A stretch of DNA of 64,000 nucleotides from Paenibacillus sp. A3 (GCF_001399685.1 NZ_JTHN01000046.1:1-64000), one strand, 5' to 3'. Shown: positions 44,739 through 53,634, numbered from the stretch's first letter. Program-made: numbers and translations. Notes: generated from the letters alone by a model not told the origin.

Positions 44739-45209
44739 ATGATGGCTGAATTTCTGAAAGAATGGTCTTATCTTGCCGTCTTCGTTCTTGCGGCGCTGCC
44801 TTGGGTGGAATCGGCTTTTGTCGTCGTGCTAGGTATCGCCATGCTTGACTTAAACCCGGTTGCCACAACGATTTTGGCTTTTCTGGGGAATTGGGTTACC
44901 GTGCTGTTCGTCGTTTTCTTGTTCGACCGCTGGAACGCATGGCGCAGCAAACGCAGCGGAGCAAGCGAAAGCAAACGAAGCCAGCGGGCCTACCGCCTAT
45001 TTGTCCGGTACGGGCTGCCCGGCCTTGCCTTTCTCGGTCCCATCCTGATCGGGACGGAGATTGCGGCGGGCTTCGCCATGCTGTTCAAAGCGCCGCGCGG
45101 CCCCGTCCTGTTCTGGATGACGTGCTCGCTGGCGTTCTGGACGATCCTGTTCGCCGTGGCCGCCGCTTACGGCGTCGATCTTTTCGGGCTGACCCGCATG
45201 AATCAATAA
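44739..45209 (+). CDS. Small multidrug export protein family membrane protein
   Basis: A 156-aa integral membrane protein with four to five helices, matching the family named for small multidrug export (LPWVESAFVVVLGI; RYGLPGLAFLGPILIGTEIAAG). The family's actual transport role is weakly supported. AGAGGAG lies 10 nt before the ATG. First gene of an operon with an ABC membrane protein, a GntR regulator and an ABC ATPase. Confidence 0.8.
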   Translation: MMAEFLKEWSYLAVFVLAALPWVESAFVVVLGIAMLDLNPVATTILAFLGNWVTVLFVVFLFDRWNAWRSKRSGASESKRSQRAYRLFVRYGLPGLAFLGPILIGTEIAAGFAMLFKAPRGPVLFWMTCSLAFWTILFAVAAAYGVDLFGLTRMNQ

Positions 45210-45227
45210 TCTGGAGCGTGAGTGGAC

Positions 45228-45968
45228 ATGCGTGATGCTTGCCGGATTGCATGGAATGAGTTAAAACATAAATATATTGCGCTGCTGGCCAACGTTCTGT
45301 TCTCGGCCTTGATCGGGTTCTTTCTGGCGCACGATATGGTGCGCGCGCTGGTGGGAGACGAGCGCGGCAGTATGCAACCGGGCGTTTCTTTTCCCGTGGA
45401 TTTATGGTTAATTGCCGTTGTTCCTACGCTCGGCGCGCTTGCCTTTTCCAGAGAATATTTATCTTTCAGTTACTTGGTGTCGGAGGAACCGTTTTTAAAG
45501 CGGCTGCGCTTTTTCCGGATGTGGGCCATTCCGCCCAAGGTCATAGCCTGGAGCCGGATGCTGTATATGATGATGTGCCTTGGAACGTCCTTGCTCGTCT
45601 TTGTCAGCGTCTTTGTCGCGTCCAGTTGGTCCGCTTTGCTTGGTAAGCTGTCCGTGGCGGAGTATGCCGCCTTTGTGTTTGTCTGGATCGGCTATGCCTT
45701 TGCGGTCAGCGGCATCAATCCGTATCTGGAATTCGGAACGAACGGCAAAGCGATACTTATCGGCGCTTTTACGGGGCTGCCGCTGATCGTTGCGGCAATC
45801 TTAACGTTCTACTCGCATTTTGGACAACCGGTTTATTTATGGGTGTTTGAATGGGCACGGGGAAATCCGCCGGTCGCCATGATCTTGTCCGTACTTGTGG
45901 CCGTGCTTGGGGTGGCGGGGTTCTACCGGGCCTTAATTTACCGGCTTGCGCGCAAGGATCTTCCGTAG
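45228..45968 (+). CDS. ABC-2-like transporter membrane subunit
   Basis: A 246-aa membrane protein with six hydrophobic segments (about 15-33, 55-75, 105-125, 135-155, 170-190, 205-230) and a soluble N-terminus (MRDACRIAWNELKHKYI), as in ABC-2 permeases. The ATPase encoded in the same operon is its likely partner. The ATG at 45228 follows GAGTGG; a GTG two codons earlier is too close. Substrate unknown. Confidence 0.7.
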   Translation: MRDACRIAWNELKHKYIALLANVLFSALIGFFLAHDMVRALVGDERGSMQPGVSFPVDLWLIAVVPTLGALAFSREYLSFSYLVSEEPFLKRLRFFRMWAIPPKVIAWSRMLYMMMCLGTSLLVFVSVFVASSWSALLGKLSVAEYAAFVFVWIGYAFAVSGINPYLEFGTNGKAILIGAFTGLPLIVAAILTFYSHFGQPVYLWVFEWARGNPPVAMILSVLVAVLGVAGFYRALIYRLARKDLP

Positions 45969-46030
45969 GGTTGTTCTGCCCGCACAGCGGCCGGAGGTTC
46001 ACCTGACTTGTCAGAAAGGAGGCGGCAGCG

Positions 46031-46435
46031 ATACAGCTACCGATACACATCTCGGAACATAGCCGGGAGCCGATCTATCATCAAATTGAACAGCAGCTGA
46101 TATCGTTCATCGTGAGCGGCCAGCTTAAACCGGGCACGCCGCTTCCTTCGATCCGGTCGCTTGCCAGCGACTTGGCCTGCAGCGTCATTACGGTGAACCG
46201 GGCTTATCAAAATCTGGAGCAGCGCAAATTCATCCAGACCGTGCAAGGAAAAGGAACGTTCGTAGCGGATGTGCAGGAGGGCGAAAAGAAGCAGGTCGCG
46301 GACGCGAGTCTGCACCAAGCGTTCCGCGCGGCGATTGAAATGAGCTTCCGGCTGCAGAACGATCCGGAGCAAACGCGGCAGACGTTCGAGCAGATCTTGG
46401 CGGAAATGCTGCAAGAAAGGAGGCGAGACGGATGA
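46031..46435 (+). CDS. GntR-family (YtrA-type) regulator with apparent ATA start
   Basis: A 134-aa regulator. The winged HTH is complete only if read from the ATA at 46031 (PIHISEHSREPIYHQIEQQL; PSIRSLASDLACSVITVNRAY; QGKGTFV). A perfect AAAGGAGG lies 8 nt before that ATA and no ATG, GTG or TTG lies in frame between the preceding stop and 46112. A start at 46112 would lose the first helix of the DNA-binding domain. The short helical tail fits YtrA-like repressors of ABC operons. The stop overlaps the ATPase start (ATGA). Confidence 0.75.
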   Translation: MQLPIHISEHSREPIYHQIEQQLISFIVSGQLKPGTPLPSIRSLASDLACSVITVNRAYQNLEQRKFIQTVQGKGTFVADVQEGEKKQVADASLHQAFRAAIEMSFRLQNDPEQTRQTFEQILAEMLQERRRDG

Positions 46436-47313
46436 CTTCCCCAATTCCTCTCCGGCTGGAGCGCTTCGTTAAACAGCGAGACGACTTCCGGCTGGGACCG
46501 ATCGATGTCGTTCTGGAGCCCGGACTGACGTATGCGTTAGTAGGCCCGAACGGCTCGGGCAAAACGACGCTGCTCAAGTGCCTTATGAATCTGATGAAGC
46601 CGACCTCAGGCAAGCTGGAAATTTTCGGGCGTACGTATGAGCGGGAGGAGCAGGCCATCAAGACGCGGACCGCTTTCGTCCCCGATCCGCTGGACGGCTG
46701 CGAGCCCTTTACGCTGAGGCAGATGAGGGATTTTATTGGCGGCTGGTACGCATCGTGGGACGATGACGATTTCGCACGGCGCGCGGCGTCTTTTCGTATT
46801 CCGCTGGATAAAAGGTACGGCAAGATGTCGCAGGGGGAACGGAAGAAGGCGGCGTTAACGCTTGCGCTGAGTACGCATGCGCCTCTGCTGCTGCTCGATG
46901 AGCCGACGAACGGTCTGGATATCGCCAGCCGCAATCGTCTGAAGCAGATGCTTGTCGAGGATGCGGAGAGCGTGGAACGGACCGTCGTGCTGTCCACCCA
47001 TTCGGTCGAAGATATCCGGCAGTTTGCGGATTGTGTTCTTTTGCTGAGAAACGGCGCTTTGGAAGGCCCTTACGAAAAAGATGCCTTCGTCGCCTCGTGG
47101 CGCCGGCTCTGGTTAACCGGAGAAGCGCTGCCCAGTCTGGCGGATATTCCGGGCGCGGTCGATTGGAGTGAGGGCCCGTTTCCTCAATTGGTCACCTGCG
47201 ACCGCATGGCAACTTTGGCTTTCTTGTCCGAAAACGGAATCCGAGTCACGAAGGAGCAGCCGCTGCCGCTGGACGAATTGTTGGACCGGCTTTTGGAGCA
47301 AAACGAACGCTAG
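46432..47313 (+). CDS. ABC transporter ATP-binding protein (YtrB-like)
   Basis: A 293-aa ATPase with Walker A GPNGSGKT (38-45), signature MSQGERKKA near 133, Walker B LLLLDEPT near 155, and the switch His in STHS. It lacks the standard LSGGQ wording, which is common in drug- and antibiotic-type exporters of this class. The C-terminal 90 residues form an accessory domain. Translationally coupled to the GntR gene; the likely membrane partner is the 45228 product. Confidence 0.9.
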   Translation: MTSPIPLRLERFVKQRDDFRLGPIDVVLEPGLTYALVGPNGSGKTTLLKCLMNLMKPTSGKLEIFGRTYEREEQAIKTRTAFVPDPLDGCEPFTLRQMRDFIGGWYASWDDDDFARRAASFRIPLDKRYGKMSQGERKKAALTLALSTHAPLLLLDEPTNGLDIASRNRLKQMLVEDAESVERTVVLSTHSVEDIRQFADCVLLLRNGALEGPYEKDAFVASWRRLWLTGEALPSLADIPGAVDWSEGPFPQLVTCDRMATLAFLSENGIRVTKEQPLPLDELLDRLLEQNER

Positions 47314-47343
47314 GTGAATCATACGCGAATCCCGATTTTTCTA

Positions 47344-47372
47344 TTGACATTCCCGGGGTTCGGGGGTATGAT
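47344..47372 (+). promoter_or_regulatory. SigA promoter of the leader RNA
   Basis: TTGACA, 17 bp, TATGAT. The transcript runs directly into the structured element that follows. Confidence 0.75.
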
Positions 47373-47384
47373 TTCGATTAAAGC

Positions 47385-47466
47385 ATAGTAATTTTATGGG
47401 AATAGTTAAAATCTACCGGACTACCGGAGACACGTACCGCCTGCTGGGCGGATGGTGTCTTTTTTA
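47385..47466 (+). ncRNA. Structured RNA element, copy 2, in a 5' leader
   Basis: ATTTTA/TAAAAT hairpin, TACCGGA (47414) and a second TACCGGA (47422) fused to GACACGTACCG, which pairs with a CGG-GTGTC arm followed by TTTTTT. Same order and wording as the copy at 44.6 kb. It sits between a promoter and a coding stretch, as a transcription-attenuating riboswitch would. Confidence 0.65.
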
Positions 47467-47500
47467 TTTTTACGGACGTCCGGCGAAGGGGGCGCACCGC

Positions 47501-47659
47501 TTGGTTAAGAAGGACGAATGGCTGCGGGCGGAAGGGGATTGTTTTCCGGGCAGAACGTACGCCGAGGTCGTGCTGGAGCCTGATTACGAGCAAGCCAAGG
47601 CCGAACTGCTGGCGCCGATGCTTGAGGTCAATAAGGCGCATCTGCTTATAGCTTGCTAA
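47501..47659 (+). pseudogene. Truncated argininosuccinate-lyase-like N-terminus
   Basis: A TTG-started reading frame of 52 residues behind GAAGGGGG. EGDCFPGRTYAEVVLEPDYEQAKAELLAPMLEVNKAHLL recalls the first 40 residues of lyases of the argininosuccinate/fumarase class, after which a stop ends it. The rest of the enzyme is absent. Probably a remnant; a functional micro-protein cannot be excluded. Confidence 0.5.
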
Positions 47660-47684
47660 CCTAAAGACAGAAGGTGGAATCTCG

Positions 47685-48596
47685 ATGCTGTTCAAGGAAG
47701 GCTTTCAAGTGTTCGACATTCATGCCCATTTGCCTTATCCGCTGCCGTTTATGTCGGCTAATCCGGTGATCCGAAGCCAGAATGCGCTGCGTTCCGAGCG
47801 GATGCGGCTGACGTGGGATTTCCCGGAGCCCCCGGCGGAGGAGGATCAGGATGCGGCCCGGCCGCTCATCGACCGTTGGTCGGACGAATTGGATCGCTAC
47901 GGCATTGGCGGCATCAATTTCCTGACCGCCTGGAGCAACGATGATCTGGCCGAGCAGATCGGCAAATACCCCGGCCGGTTTACCGGCTTCGCCCACCATT
48001 CCATCGAGGAGCCGAATGCGGCGGAGGAGCTGCAAAGAGCCGTGGACACGCTTGGCCTGAAAGGCTACAAGCTGTTCGGCCCGCTCGTGGAAAGCCCGTT
48101 TCACGATCCGAAGCTGACGCCGGTGTGGCGGTTTCTCGCCGAACGGAAGCTGCCGGTGCTCATTCATTTCGGGCTGCTCGGACATACCGGCGGGATCGCC
48201 TCGCACCTCAACATCAATCCGCTGGCGATCTTTAACGTGGCCCGGGAATACCCGGATATTCCGTTCATCATTCCGCATTTCGGCGCGGGCTATTTTCAAG
48301 AGCTGCTGCACTTGTGCTGGAGCTGTCCGAATATCTTCATCGATACGTCCGGGTCGAACCAGTGGATGCGCTGGGCGCCGTACGAGCTGAACCTGGATAT
48401 CCTGTTCCGCAAATGCTACGAGCTGATCGGTCCCGAGCGGATTATTTTCGGCACGGATTCCAGCAGCTTCCCGCGGGGGTTCGTCTACCGCTACTTACAG
48501 GATCAGGTGCGCTCCTGCCGCGAGCTGCGGATGAACGAGACGGAGATCGAGAACATTTTCGGGAACAACGCGAGAAGACTGTTGAACTTAATATAG
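47685..48596 (+). CDS. Amidohydrolase-2 family metal-dependent hydrolase
   Basis: A 303-aa TIM-barrel enzyme with the metal ligands HxH at His13/His15 (FDIHAHL), His in LIHFG, His in IPHFG, and Asp in FGTDSS. Members hydrolyse or decarboxylate ring compounds and lactones. It lies just before a sugar-type ABC importer, so it may process the imported compound. AAGGTGG precedes the ATG. Confidence 0.87.
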   Translation: MLFKEGFQVFDIHAHLPYPLPFMSANPVIRSQNALRSERMRLTWDFPEPPAEEDQDAARPLIDRWSDELDRYGIGGINFLTAWSNDDLAEQIGKYPGRFTGFAHHSIEEPNAAEELQRAVDTLGLKGYKLFGPLVESPFHDPKLTPVWRFLAERKLPVLIHFGLLGHTGGIASHLNINPLAIFNVAREYPDIPFIIPHFGAGYFQELLHLCWSCPNIFIDTSGSNQWMRWAPYELNLDILFRKCYELIGPERIIFGTDSSSFPRGFVYRYLQDQVRSCRELRMNETEIENIFGNNARRLLNLI

Positions 48597-48617
48597 AAAA
48601 AAGGGGACTGGAAAACC

Positions 48618-49985
48618 ATGAAGAGCACTCATCGGCAGCGTTATCGCTATATGTCTTGGAGTGCCGCGGCGCTTGCGCTTAGCTTAGCCGTGGGGGTGTC
48701 CGCCTGCGGCGGCTCCAAGGTGCCGGCAGGAGACGGCAAATCGGGAGAAGCCGCTCAGAAGACGGCGGATTCCGGCCAAGAGGAGAAGGTCACCATCGAG
48801 TACTGGCAGTACCAGTACCCTGCGAAGGTCGAGCTGATCGCGGCGCTGATCGACGAGTTCCAGAAGAAGCATCCGAACATTACCGTCAAGCAGACGAACT
48901 TCCCGTACGACCAGTACAACGAGAAGGTGGCGACGCTCGTGCCCGCCGGGAAGGGGCCGGATATTATTAACCTGTATTACGGCTGGCTGCCGAAATACGT
49001 CTCGTCCGGCTATTTGCAGCCGCTGCCGGAGAGCGCCTTCTCCGAGGAGCAGATCAAGAAGGAGTTTTTCCCGTTCGTCGATACGGCCAAGCTGAACGGC
49101 AAATATTACGCGATTCCGACCGCCGTGCGCACGCTCGCCTTGTTTTACAACAAGGACTTTTTCACCAAAGCGGGGCTCGATCCGGGCAAACCGCCGGCCA
49201 CTTGGACCGAGCTGGTCGACACAGCGAAGAAGCTGACGCAGCAGGACAAGAACGGGCAATACGTTGTCGAAGGGCTGGCTTGGCAGCCGAACGCGCAGCT
49301 TCATCATTGGTACCGAGACGCTCTCGTGTATCAGGCGGGCGGCAAAGATATCAGCGACGACCGGCGAAAAATTTTGTGGGCGGATTCCCCGGCCGGGCTG
49401 GAAGCGTTCAAGTATTTGATCGACCTGTCGCTGGTACATAAGGTCGGCACCAAGGATTTCTACAACGACGACATTACCGCCTTCAAGAAGGGCGTAGCTG
49501 CGATGAATATCGACGGATCGTTCCAGCTCGGCGGGATCAAGAAGGACGCGCCCGCCCTCCAGTATGCGATTGCGCCGCTTCCTTCGTACAAGGACAAGGC
49601 GACGCAGGTGTCCTTTTGGGCCAACTCGATTACGAAGGGCGTGAAAGGCAAGAAGCTGGAGGCGGCGACCGAGTTCCTGAAGTTTCTGACGAGCAAGGAA
49701 GTGCAGGAGCAGTGGGTCGAGAAGGTCGGGGAGCTCCCGGCGAAGAGGGAGGTCGCGCTGCAGGACAAATACGCGAAGGACGAGAAGCTTGGTCCGTTCA
49801 TCCAGCAGCTGCCTTATGCGCATGCGCACTTTTTCGTGGACGAGAAGCTGGAGCGCGATTACTTCGTCGAGGCGGTCGATCAAGTGGTGCTGAAGCAGGT
49901 GCCGGTCGAGAAGGCGTACGACGAGTTGGTGAAGAAGACGCAGAAGCTGTTCGACGATTACTGGGCGAAGCAGGATAAAAAATAA
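48618..49985 (+). CDS. ABC transporter extracellular solute-binding lipoprotein (family 1)
   Basis: A 455-aa lipoprotein. The signal peptide ends in a lipobox with the lipidated Cys30 (VGVSAC), followed by a Gly/Ser/Lys linker. The mature part has the sugar-binding family pattern (ITVKQTNFPYDQYNEKV; GPDIINLYYGW; KYYAIPTAVRTLALFYNKDFF). Together with the next two genes it forms an importer lacking its own ATPase, which is usual for this class (shared MsmX-like ATPase). Substrate unknown. Confidence 0.93.
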   Translation: MKSTHRQRYRYMSWSAAALALSLAVGVSACGGSKVPAGDGKSGEAAQKTADSGQEEKVTIEYWQYQYPAKVELIAALIDEFQKKHPNITVKQTNFPYDQYNEKVATLVPAGKGPDIINLYYGWLPKYVSSGYLQPLPESAFSEEQIKKEFFPFVDTAKLNGKYYAIPTAVRTLALFYNKDFFTKAGLDPGKPPATWTELVDTAKKLTQQDKNGQYVVEGLAWQPNAQLHHWYRDALVYQAGGKDISDDRRKILWADSPAGLEAFKYLIDLSLVHKVGTKDFYNDDITAFKKGVAAMNIDGSFQLGGIKKDAPALQYAIAPLPSYKDKATQVSFWANSITKGVKGKKLEAATEFLKFLTSKEVQEQWVEKVGELPAKREVALQDKYAKDEKLGPFIQQLPYAHAHFFVDEKLERDYFVEAVDQVVLKQVPVEKAYDELVKKTQKLFDDYWAKQDKK

Positions 49986-50027
49986 AGCGGCGTGCGCGCT
50001 GCAAGAAGGACGAGGAGGGAAGAACCT

Positions 50028-50957
50028 ATGGAGCGTGCCGAAGCGCTGCCGGCCGTCAGGAGCCGGGTTCCCCAGAGGCGGGGGCCCGGCGTAAAAAAGC
50101 AGCGGTATGTGTTCGTGTACACCTGCCTGTTGGGGCCGCTGCTTTTTTTCGTCTCCATCCGCATATTGCCGATCCTGTATTCGTTTAACGTCGGCTTCCG
50201 GGAATGGGATATGCTGTCCGAAGAGAAGCCGTTTGTCGGGCTCGACAATTACATCGCCTTGTTCCAGGACGAAGTGTTCCTGCAAGCGCTGAAAAATACG
50301 CTTGTTTACGTGCTGGTCGGCGTGCCGGGGCAGGTCGCCGCCGGATTGGCTGTAGCGCTGCTGCTGCTGCGCATCGGCCGGCTGCGCGGCTTGTTCCGCA
50401 CGATCTATTTTATCCCGTACGTCACCAGCGTGGTGGCGGTCAGCTGGGTGTTCCGCTGGATGCTGATGAAGAACGGCGTCGTCAACGGCATCTTGCTCTC
50501 GCTCGGGCTCGATCCGCAGCTTTTCCTCGGCTCGCCGTCTCAAGCGATCTATCTGGTCATTGCCGCGATGATCTGGCAGGGCGTCGGGTTTCAAATGCTG
50601 ATCTTCCTGACGGGACTGGAAGGCATCCCGCGGCTGTATTACGATGCGGCTGCCATCGACGGCGCGGGAGCGTGGCAGCGGTTCGTGCACATCACGCTGC
50701 CGCTGCTCAACCCGGTGATCGTGTTTTCCGTCGTCATCGGCAGCATCGATTATTTGCAGTCGTTCACGCAGGTGCTCAACATGACGTCCGGCGGTCCGCT
50801 CAACTCGACCGTCTCGCTCGTGCTGTACATTTACAATCTCGCGTTCAAGCACTTCAACATGGGCCAGGCGGCGGCCGCCACTGTCGTGCTTTTCGCGTTG
50901 ATCCTGGTCCTGTCGCTGCTGCAGCTCAAGGTGCTAAGTAAAAAGATCGAATCCTAA
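50028..50957 (+). CDS. Sugar ABC transporter permease (UgpA/MalF-type)
   Basis: A 309-aa permease with six helices and the EAA loop (YYDAAAIDGAGAWQRFVHITLPLLNP). The cytoplasmic N-terminus is Arg/Pro-rich. ATG 50028 with GAGGAGGGA 7 nt upstream; the longer reading (49992) is unlikely. Second subunit of the importer. Confidence 0.93.
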   Translation: MERAEALPAVRSRVPQRRGPGVKKQRYVFVYTCLLGPLLFFVSIRILPILYSFNVGFREWDMLSEEKPFVGLDNYIALFQDEVFLQALKNTLVYVLVGVPGQVAAGLAVALLLLRIGRLRGLFRTIYFIPYVTSVVAVSWVFRWMLMKNGVVNGILLSLGLDPQLFLGSPSQAIYLVIAAMIWQGVGFQMLIFLTGLEGIPRLYYDAAAIDGAGAWQRFVHITLPLLNPVIVFSVVIGSIDYLQSFTQVLNMTSGGPLNSTVSLVLYIYNLAFKHFNMGQAAAATVVLFALILVLSLLQLKVLSKKIES

Positions 50958-50971
50958 GGAGGGGACGACCG

Positions 50972-51835
50972 ATGAGGCTTGGAAGCTCGATCCGTCCGCT
51001 GTCCGGACCGGCATTCCGTCCTTCCCGGCTTCCGAGGCTTGGAAGCTATGCGCTGCTTGCCGCGGGCACGCTCGCGATGGTATTTCCATTTTTATGGATG
51101 GTCGCCACTTCGCTCAAGACGCCGCAGGACGTCTTCTCGCTCAGCCTCGTGCCCGATCGCGTGACGCTGGCCAATTATACGGAATTGTTCGCCACGACGC
51201 CATTTACGGACTGGGTGTATAACAGCTTCATAATTGCATTGATTATGACGGCGAGCGTATGCTTGTTCGATACGGTCGCGGGGTACGTGCTGGCGAAATT
51301 TACGTTTTCCGGGAAACGGCTCATTTTTATCGCCATTCTCAGCACGCTGATGGTGCCTACCGAGATGCTGATCATTCCGTGGTATCTGCTGTCCGCCAAG
51401 CTCGGGTGGGTCGATACGTACGTCGGGGTCCTGTTTCCGGGGCTCGTCAGCGCCTTCGGCATTTTCCTGATGAAGCAGTTCATGGAGTCGGTGCCCTCGG
51501 ACCTGCTGGACGCCGCCCGGATCGACGGCATGAACGAATGGGGCATCATGCTGCGCATCGCTGTGCCGCTGGTGAGCCCCGCGCTTGCGACGCTGGCGAT
51601 CCTGTCGTTTCTCGGCAGTTGGAACGCGTTCATCTGGCCGTTGATCGTGACGCAGACGGAGACGCATTTTACGATTCCGGTCGGCGTGGCGTTCTTCTCC
51701 AGCGAGTTGAAGGATACGAGCGGCTGGGTGCTGATCATGACGGGAGCGACCGTCTCCGTGCTGCCGCTGATCCTGCTGTTTGTCATCTTCCAGAAGCAGA
51801 TCGTCCGCGGCATTGCGCTCACCGGGCTCAAATAG
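50972..51835 (+). CDS. Carbohydrate ABC transporter permease (UgpE/MalG-type)
   Basis: A 287-aa permease with six helices and the EAA loop ([26 protein letters not shown]). It ends in the class's QIVRGIALTGLK tail, very close to the tail of the partial permease at the left edge of the window. AAGGAGGGG precedes the ATG. Confidence 0.94.
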   Translation: MRLGSSIRPLSGPAFRPSRLPRLGSYALLAAGTLAMVFPFLWMVATSLKTPQDVFSLSLVPDRVTLANYTELFATTPFTDWVYNSFIIALIMTASVCLFDTVAGYVLAKFTFSGKRLIFIAILSTLMVPTEMLIIPWYLLSAKLGWVDTYVGVLFPGLVSAFGIFLMKQFMESVPSDLLDAARIDGMNEWGIMLRIAVPLVSPALATLAILSFLGSWNAFIWPLIVTQTETHFTIPVGVAFFSSELKDTSGWVLIMTGATVSVLPLILLFVIFQKQIVRGIALTGLK

Positions 51836-51843
51836 GCGGCCGC

Positions 51844-52410
51844 TTACAGAAACTTCCGCATCGAAGCTGACAGCTCGCTGACGACCTTGCCGATCTCCTC
51901 GGGAGACAGATGAAATTCCTGCAGCGTCCACTCGATCAGCATCATGTGAAGGAGGGCCGAGAACGATTTTTGCCCGTACAGGCGGTAAATATCGGACTGC
52001 GTGCCGCTCCCGCTGCGGATTCCGCCGATAAACAGCTCATCGTGGCAATCGCAGATGCTGCGGAAGATCAGCTGCCGGATTTTCCGGTCCTGGCCCTTGA
52101 TGTTCAGGATCAGCGACGGGGGAATGTTGTCCTTCCAGGTGCGGAACAGCAGCACGAACATCGCTTCCGTGTACGGCTGCCCGCCGTCGATATGCTGCCA
52201 CACGCCGCTCATCAGCCGGGTCAAGTAATTCAACAAAATTTCGTCTTTGTCCTGAAAATTCCGGTAAACCGTTTGGCGTGCAAGTCCTGCTTTATCTGCA
52301 ATCTCCGTAATGGAGATGAGAGAGTAGGGCTTTTTTTCCATTAATTGAAACAGCGCGGTCTGAATCCATTCCTGTGACCGCAAGGAGAGTTTGCCCGTAG
52401 CCTCGCCCAA
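51844..52410 (-). CDS. TetR-family regulator
   Basis: A 188-aa repressor. The HTH covers about 32-55 (ITEIADKAGLARQTVYRNFQDKDEIL) and a helical ligand domain follows, with a Cys-containing SICDCHDE. TTG 52410 follows AAAGGA by 10 nt; a GTG at 52419 abuts that site and is less likely. It converges on the ABC importer and diverges from the iron-binding lipoprotein. Confidence 0.85.
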   Translation of the reverse strand: MGEATGKLSLRSQEWIQTALFQLMEKKPYSLISITEIADKAGLARQTVYRNFQDKDEILLNYLTRLMSGVWQHIDGGQPYTEAMFVLLFRTWKDNIPPSLILNIKGQDRKIRQLIFRSICDCHDELFIGGIRSGSGTQSDIYRLYGQKSFSALLHMMLIEWTLQEFHLSPEEIGKVVSELSASMRKFL

Positions 52411-52581
52411 GTGTGACACTTCCTTTCATCTGTCCATTTTCGCCCCTTGGGAGCGCCGAGGTTATTGCATAACCGGACGATATCGTTTAATGTTACAAGT
52501 GTAACATAAGTGACAGTTGTAACGTTTGTTTGGTTTATCGGCTTGATCCCGTCAGAATGGGAGCTTTTTTTGAATCTTTTA

Positions 52582-52604
52582 TTGATAATAATAATCATTA
52601 TCAA
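52582..52604. promoter_or_regulatory. Fur box
   Basis: A 23-bp near-palindrome with arms TTGATAAT and ATTATCAA. Its inner 19 bases differ at one position from the classical GATAATGAT-style Fur box. It lies about 70 bp before the siderophore-binding lipoprotein gene. Confidence 0.85.
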
Positions 52605-52674
52605 AAAAAGGCAGCTTGTTGATCGCTGAAAGGGGAAGTTATCGTTGTTGTTCAAGGAATTTGGAGGATTCAGG

Positions 52675-53634
52675 TTGAAAAAAATTTCCGCGCTCGCCGT
52701 TGTTCTGGTTCTCGCTTTGGTTGCTGCGGCTTGCGGCGGCGGAGGGAGCGGGAAGCCGGAGGCGGGTCAGCAGCCTTCGCAGGAACCGGCGTCCCGGACG
52801 ATTAAGCATGCCATGGGGGAGACGAAAATCACAGGCACTCCGCAGCGGGTCGTCGTTCTGACGAATCAAGGCACCGAATCGCTGCTGGCGCTGGGCATCA
52901 AGCCGGTAGCCGCTGTGAAATCCTGGATTGGCGATCCTTGGTTTGAGCATATTAAGGAGCAGATGGCCGACGTGAAGATGATAGGCGACGAGACGCAGCC
53001 GAATGTCGAGGTCATCGCGACGCTGAAGCCGGATCTGATTCTCGGGACGAAGGTGCGCCAAGAGAAAATTTACCAGCAGCTGTCGGCCATCGCGCCTACG
53101 GTCTTTACGGAAAATCTGGGCGACAGCATGATCGACAACTTCAAGCTGTATGCCGCGGCGCTGAACAAAGAAGCCGAAGGCAAGGCCGTGCTGGACGATT
53201 ACAACAGAGCCGTCGAGCAGACCAAAGCGCATTTGGGCGACAAAACGAAAATGCGCGTTTCGCTGGCCCGCTTCCAGCCCGGCAAGGTTCGCGTCTATTA
53301 CAAAAACAACTTCGCCGGAATTATTTTGAGCCAGCTCGGCTTTGCCCGTCCGGACGCCCAGAACAAGGACGATTTCTCCGCGGACATTACGCAGGAGCAA
53401 ATGACCGTGCTCGACGGAGACGTCATGTTCTATTTCGTCTCAGACCGTCAAGGGGACACCGGGGCCAAGAAAACGGCCGAGGAATGGCTGGGCAGCCCGC
53501 TCGCGCAAAACATGAACGTCGTCAAAACGAAACGGGCCTTTGTCGTCAACGAGCCGATCTGGAATACGTCCGGAGGCATTATAGCGGCCAAGCTGCTGCT
53601 GGAAGACATTCGCAAGCGGTTCGACAGTCTGTAG
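52675..53634 (+). CDS. Iron-siderophore ABC transporter substrate-binding lipoprotein
   Basis: A 319-aa lipoprotein. The signal peptide ends at the lipidated Cys20 (LALVAAAC), followed by a Gly-rich linker and a class III binding fold (RVVVLTNQGTESLLALGIKPVAA; ATLKPDLILGTKVRQEKIYQQL). TTG 52675 has GGAGG 7 nt upstream. The Fur box predicts induction under iron limitation. No FecCD permease genes follow, so it must use a transporter encoded elsewhere. Confidence 0.9.
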   Translation: MKKISALAVVLVLALVAAACGGGGSGKPEAGQQPSQEPASRTIKHAMGETKITGTPQRVVVLTNQGTESLLALGIKPVAAVKSWIGDPWFEHIKEQMADVKMIGDETQPNVEVIATLKPDLILGTKVRQEKIYQQLSAIAPTVFTENLGDSMIDNFKLYAAALNKEAEGKAVLDDYNRAVEQTKAHLGDKTKMRVSLARFQPGKVRVYYKNNFAGIILSQLGFARPDAQNKDDFSADITQEQMTVLDGDVMFYFVSDRQGDTGAKKTAEEWLGSPLAQNMNVVKTKRAFVVNEPIWNTSGGIIAAKLLLEDIRKRFDSL

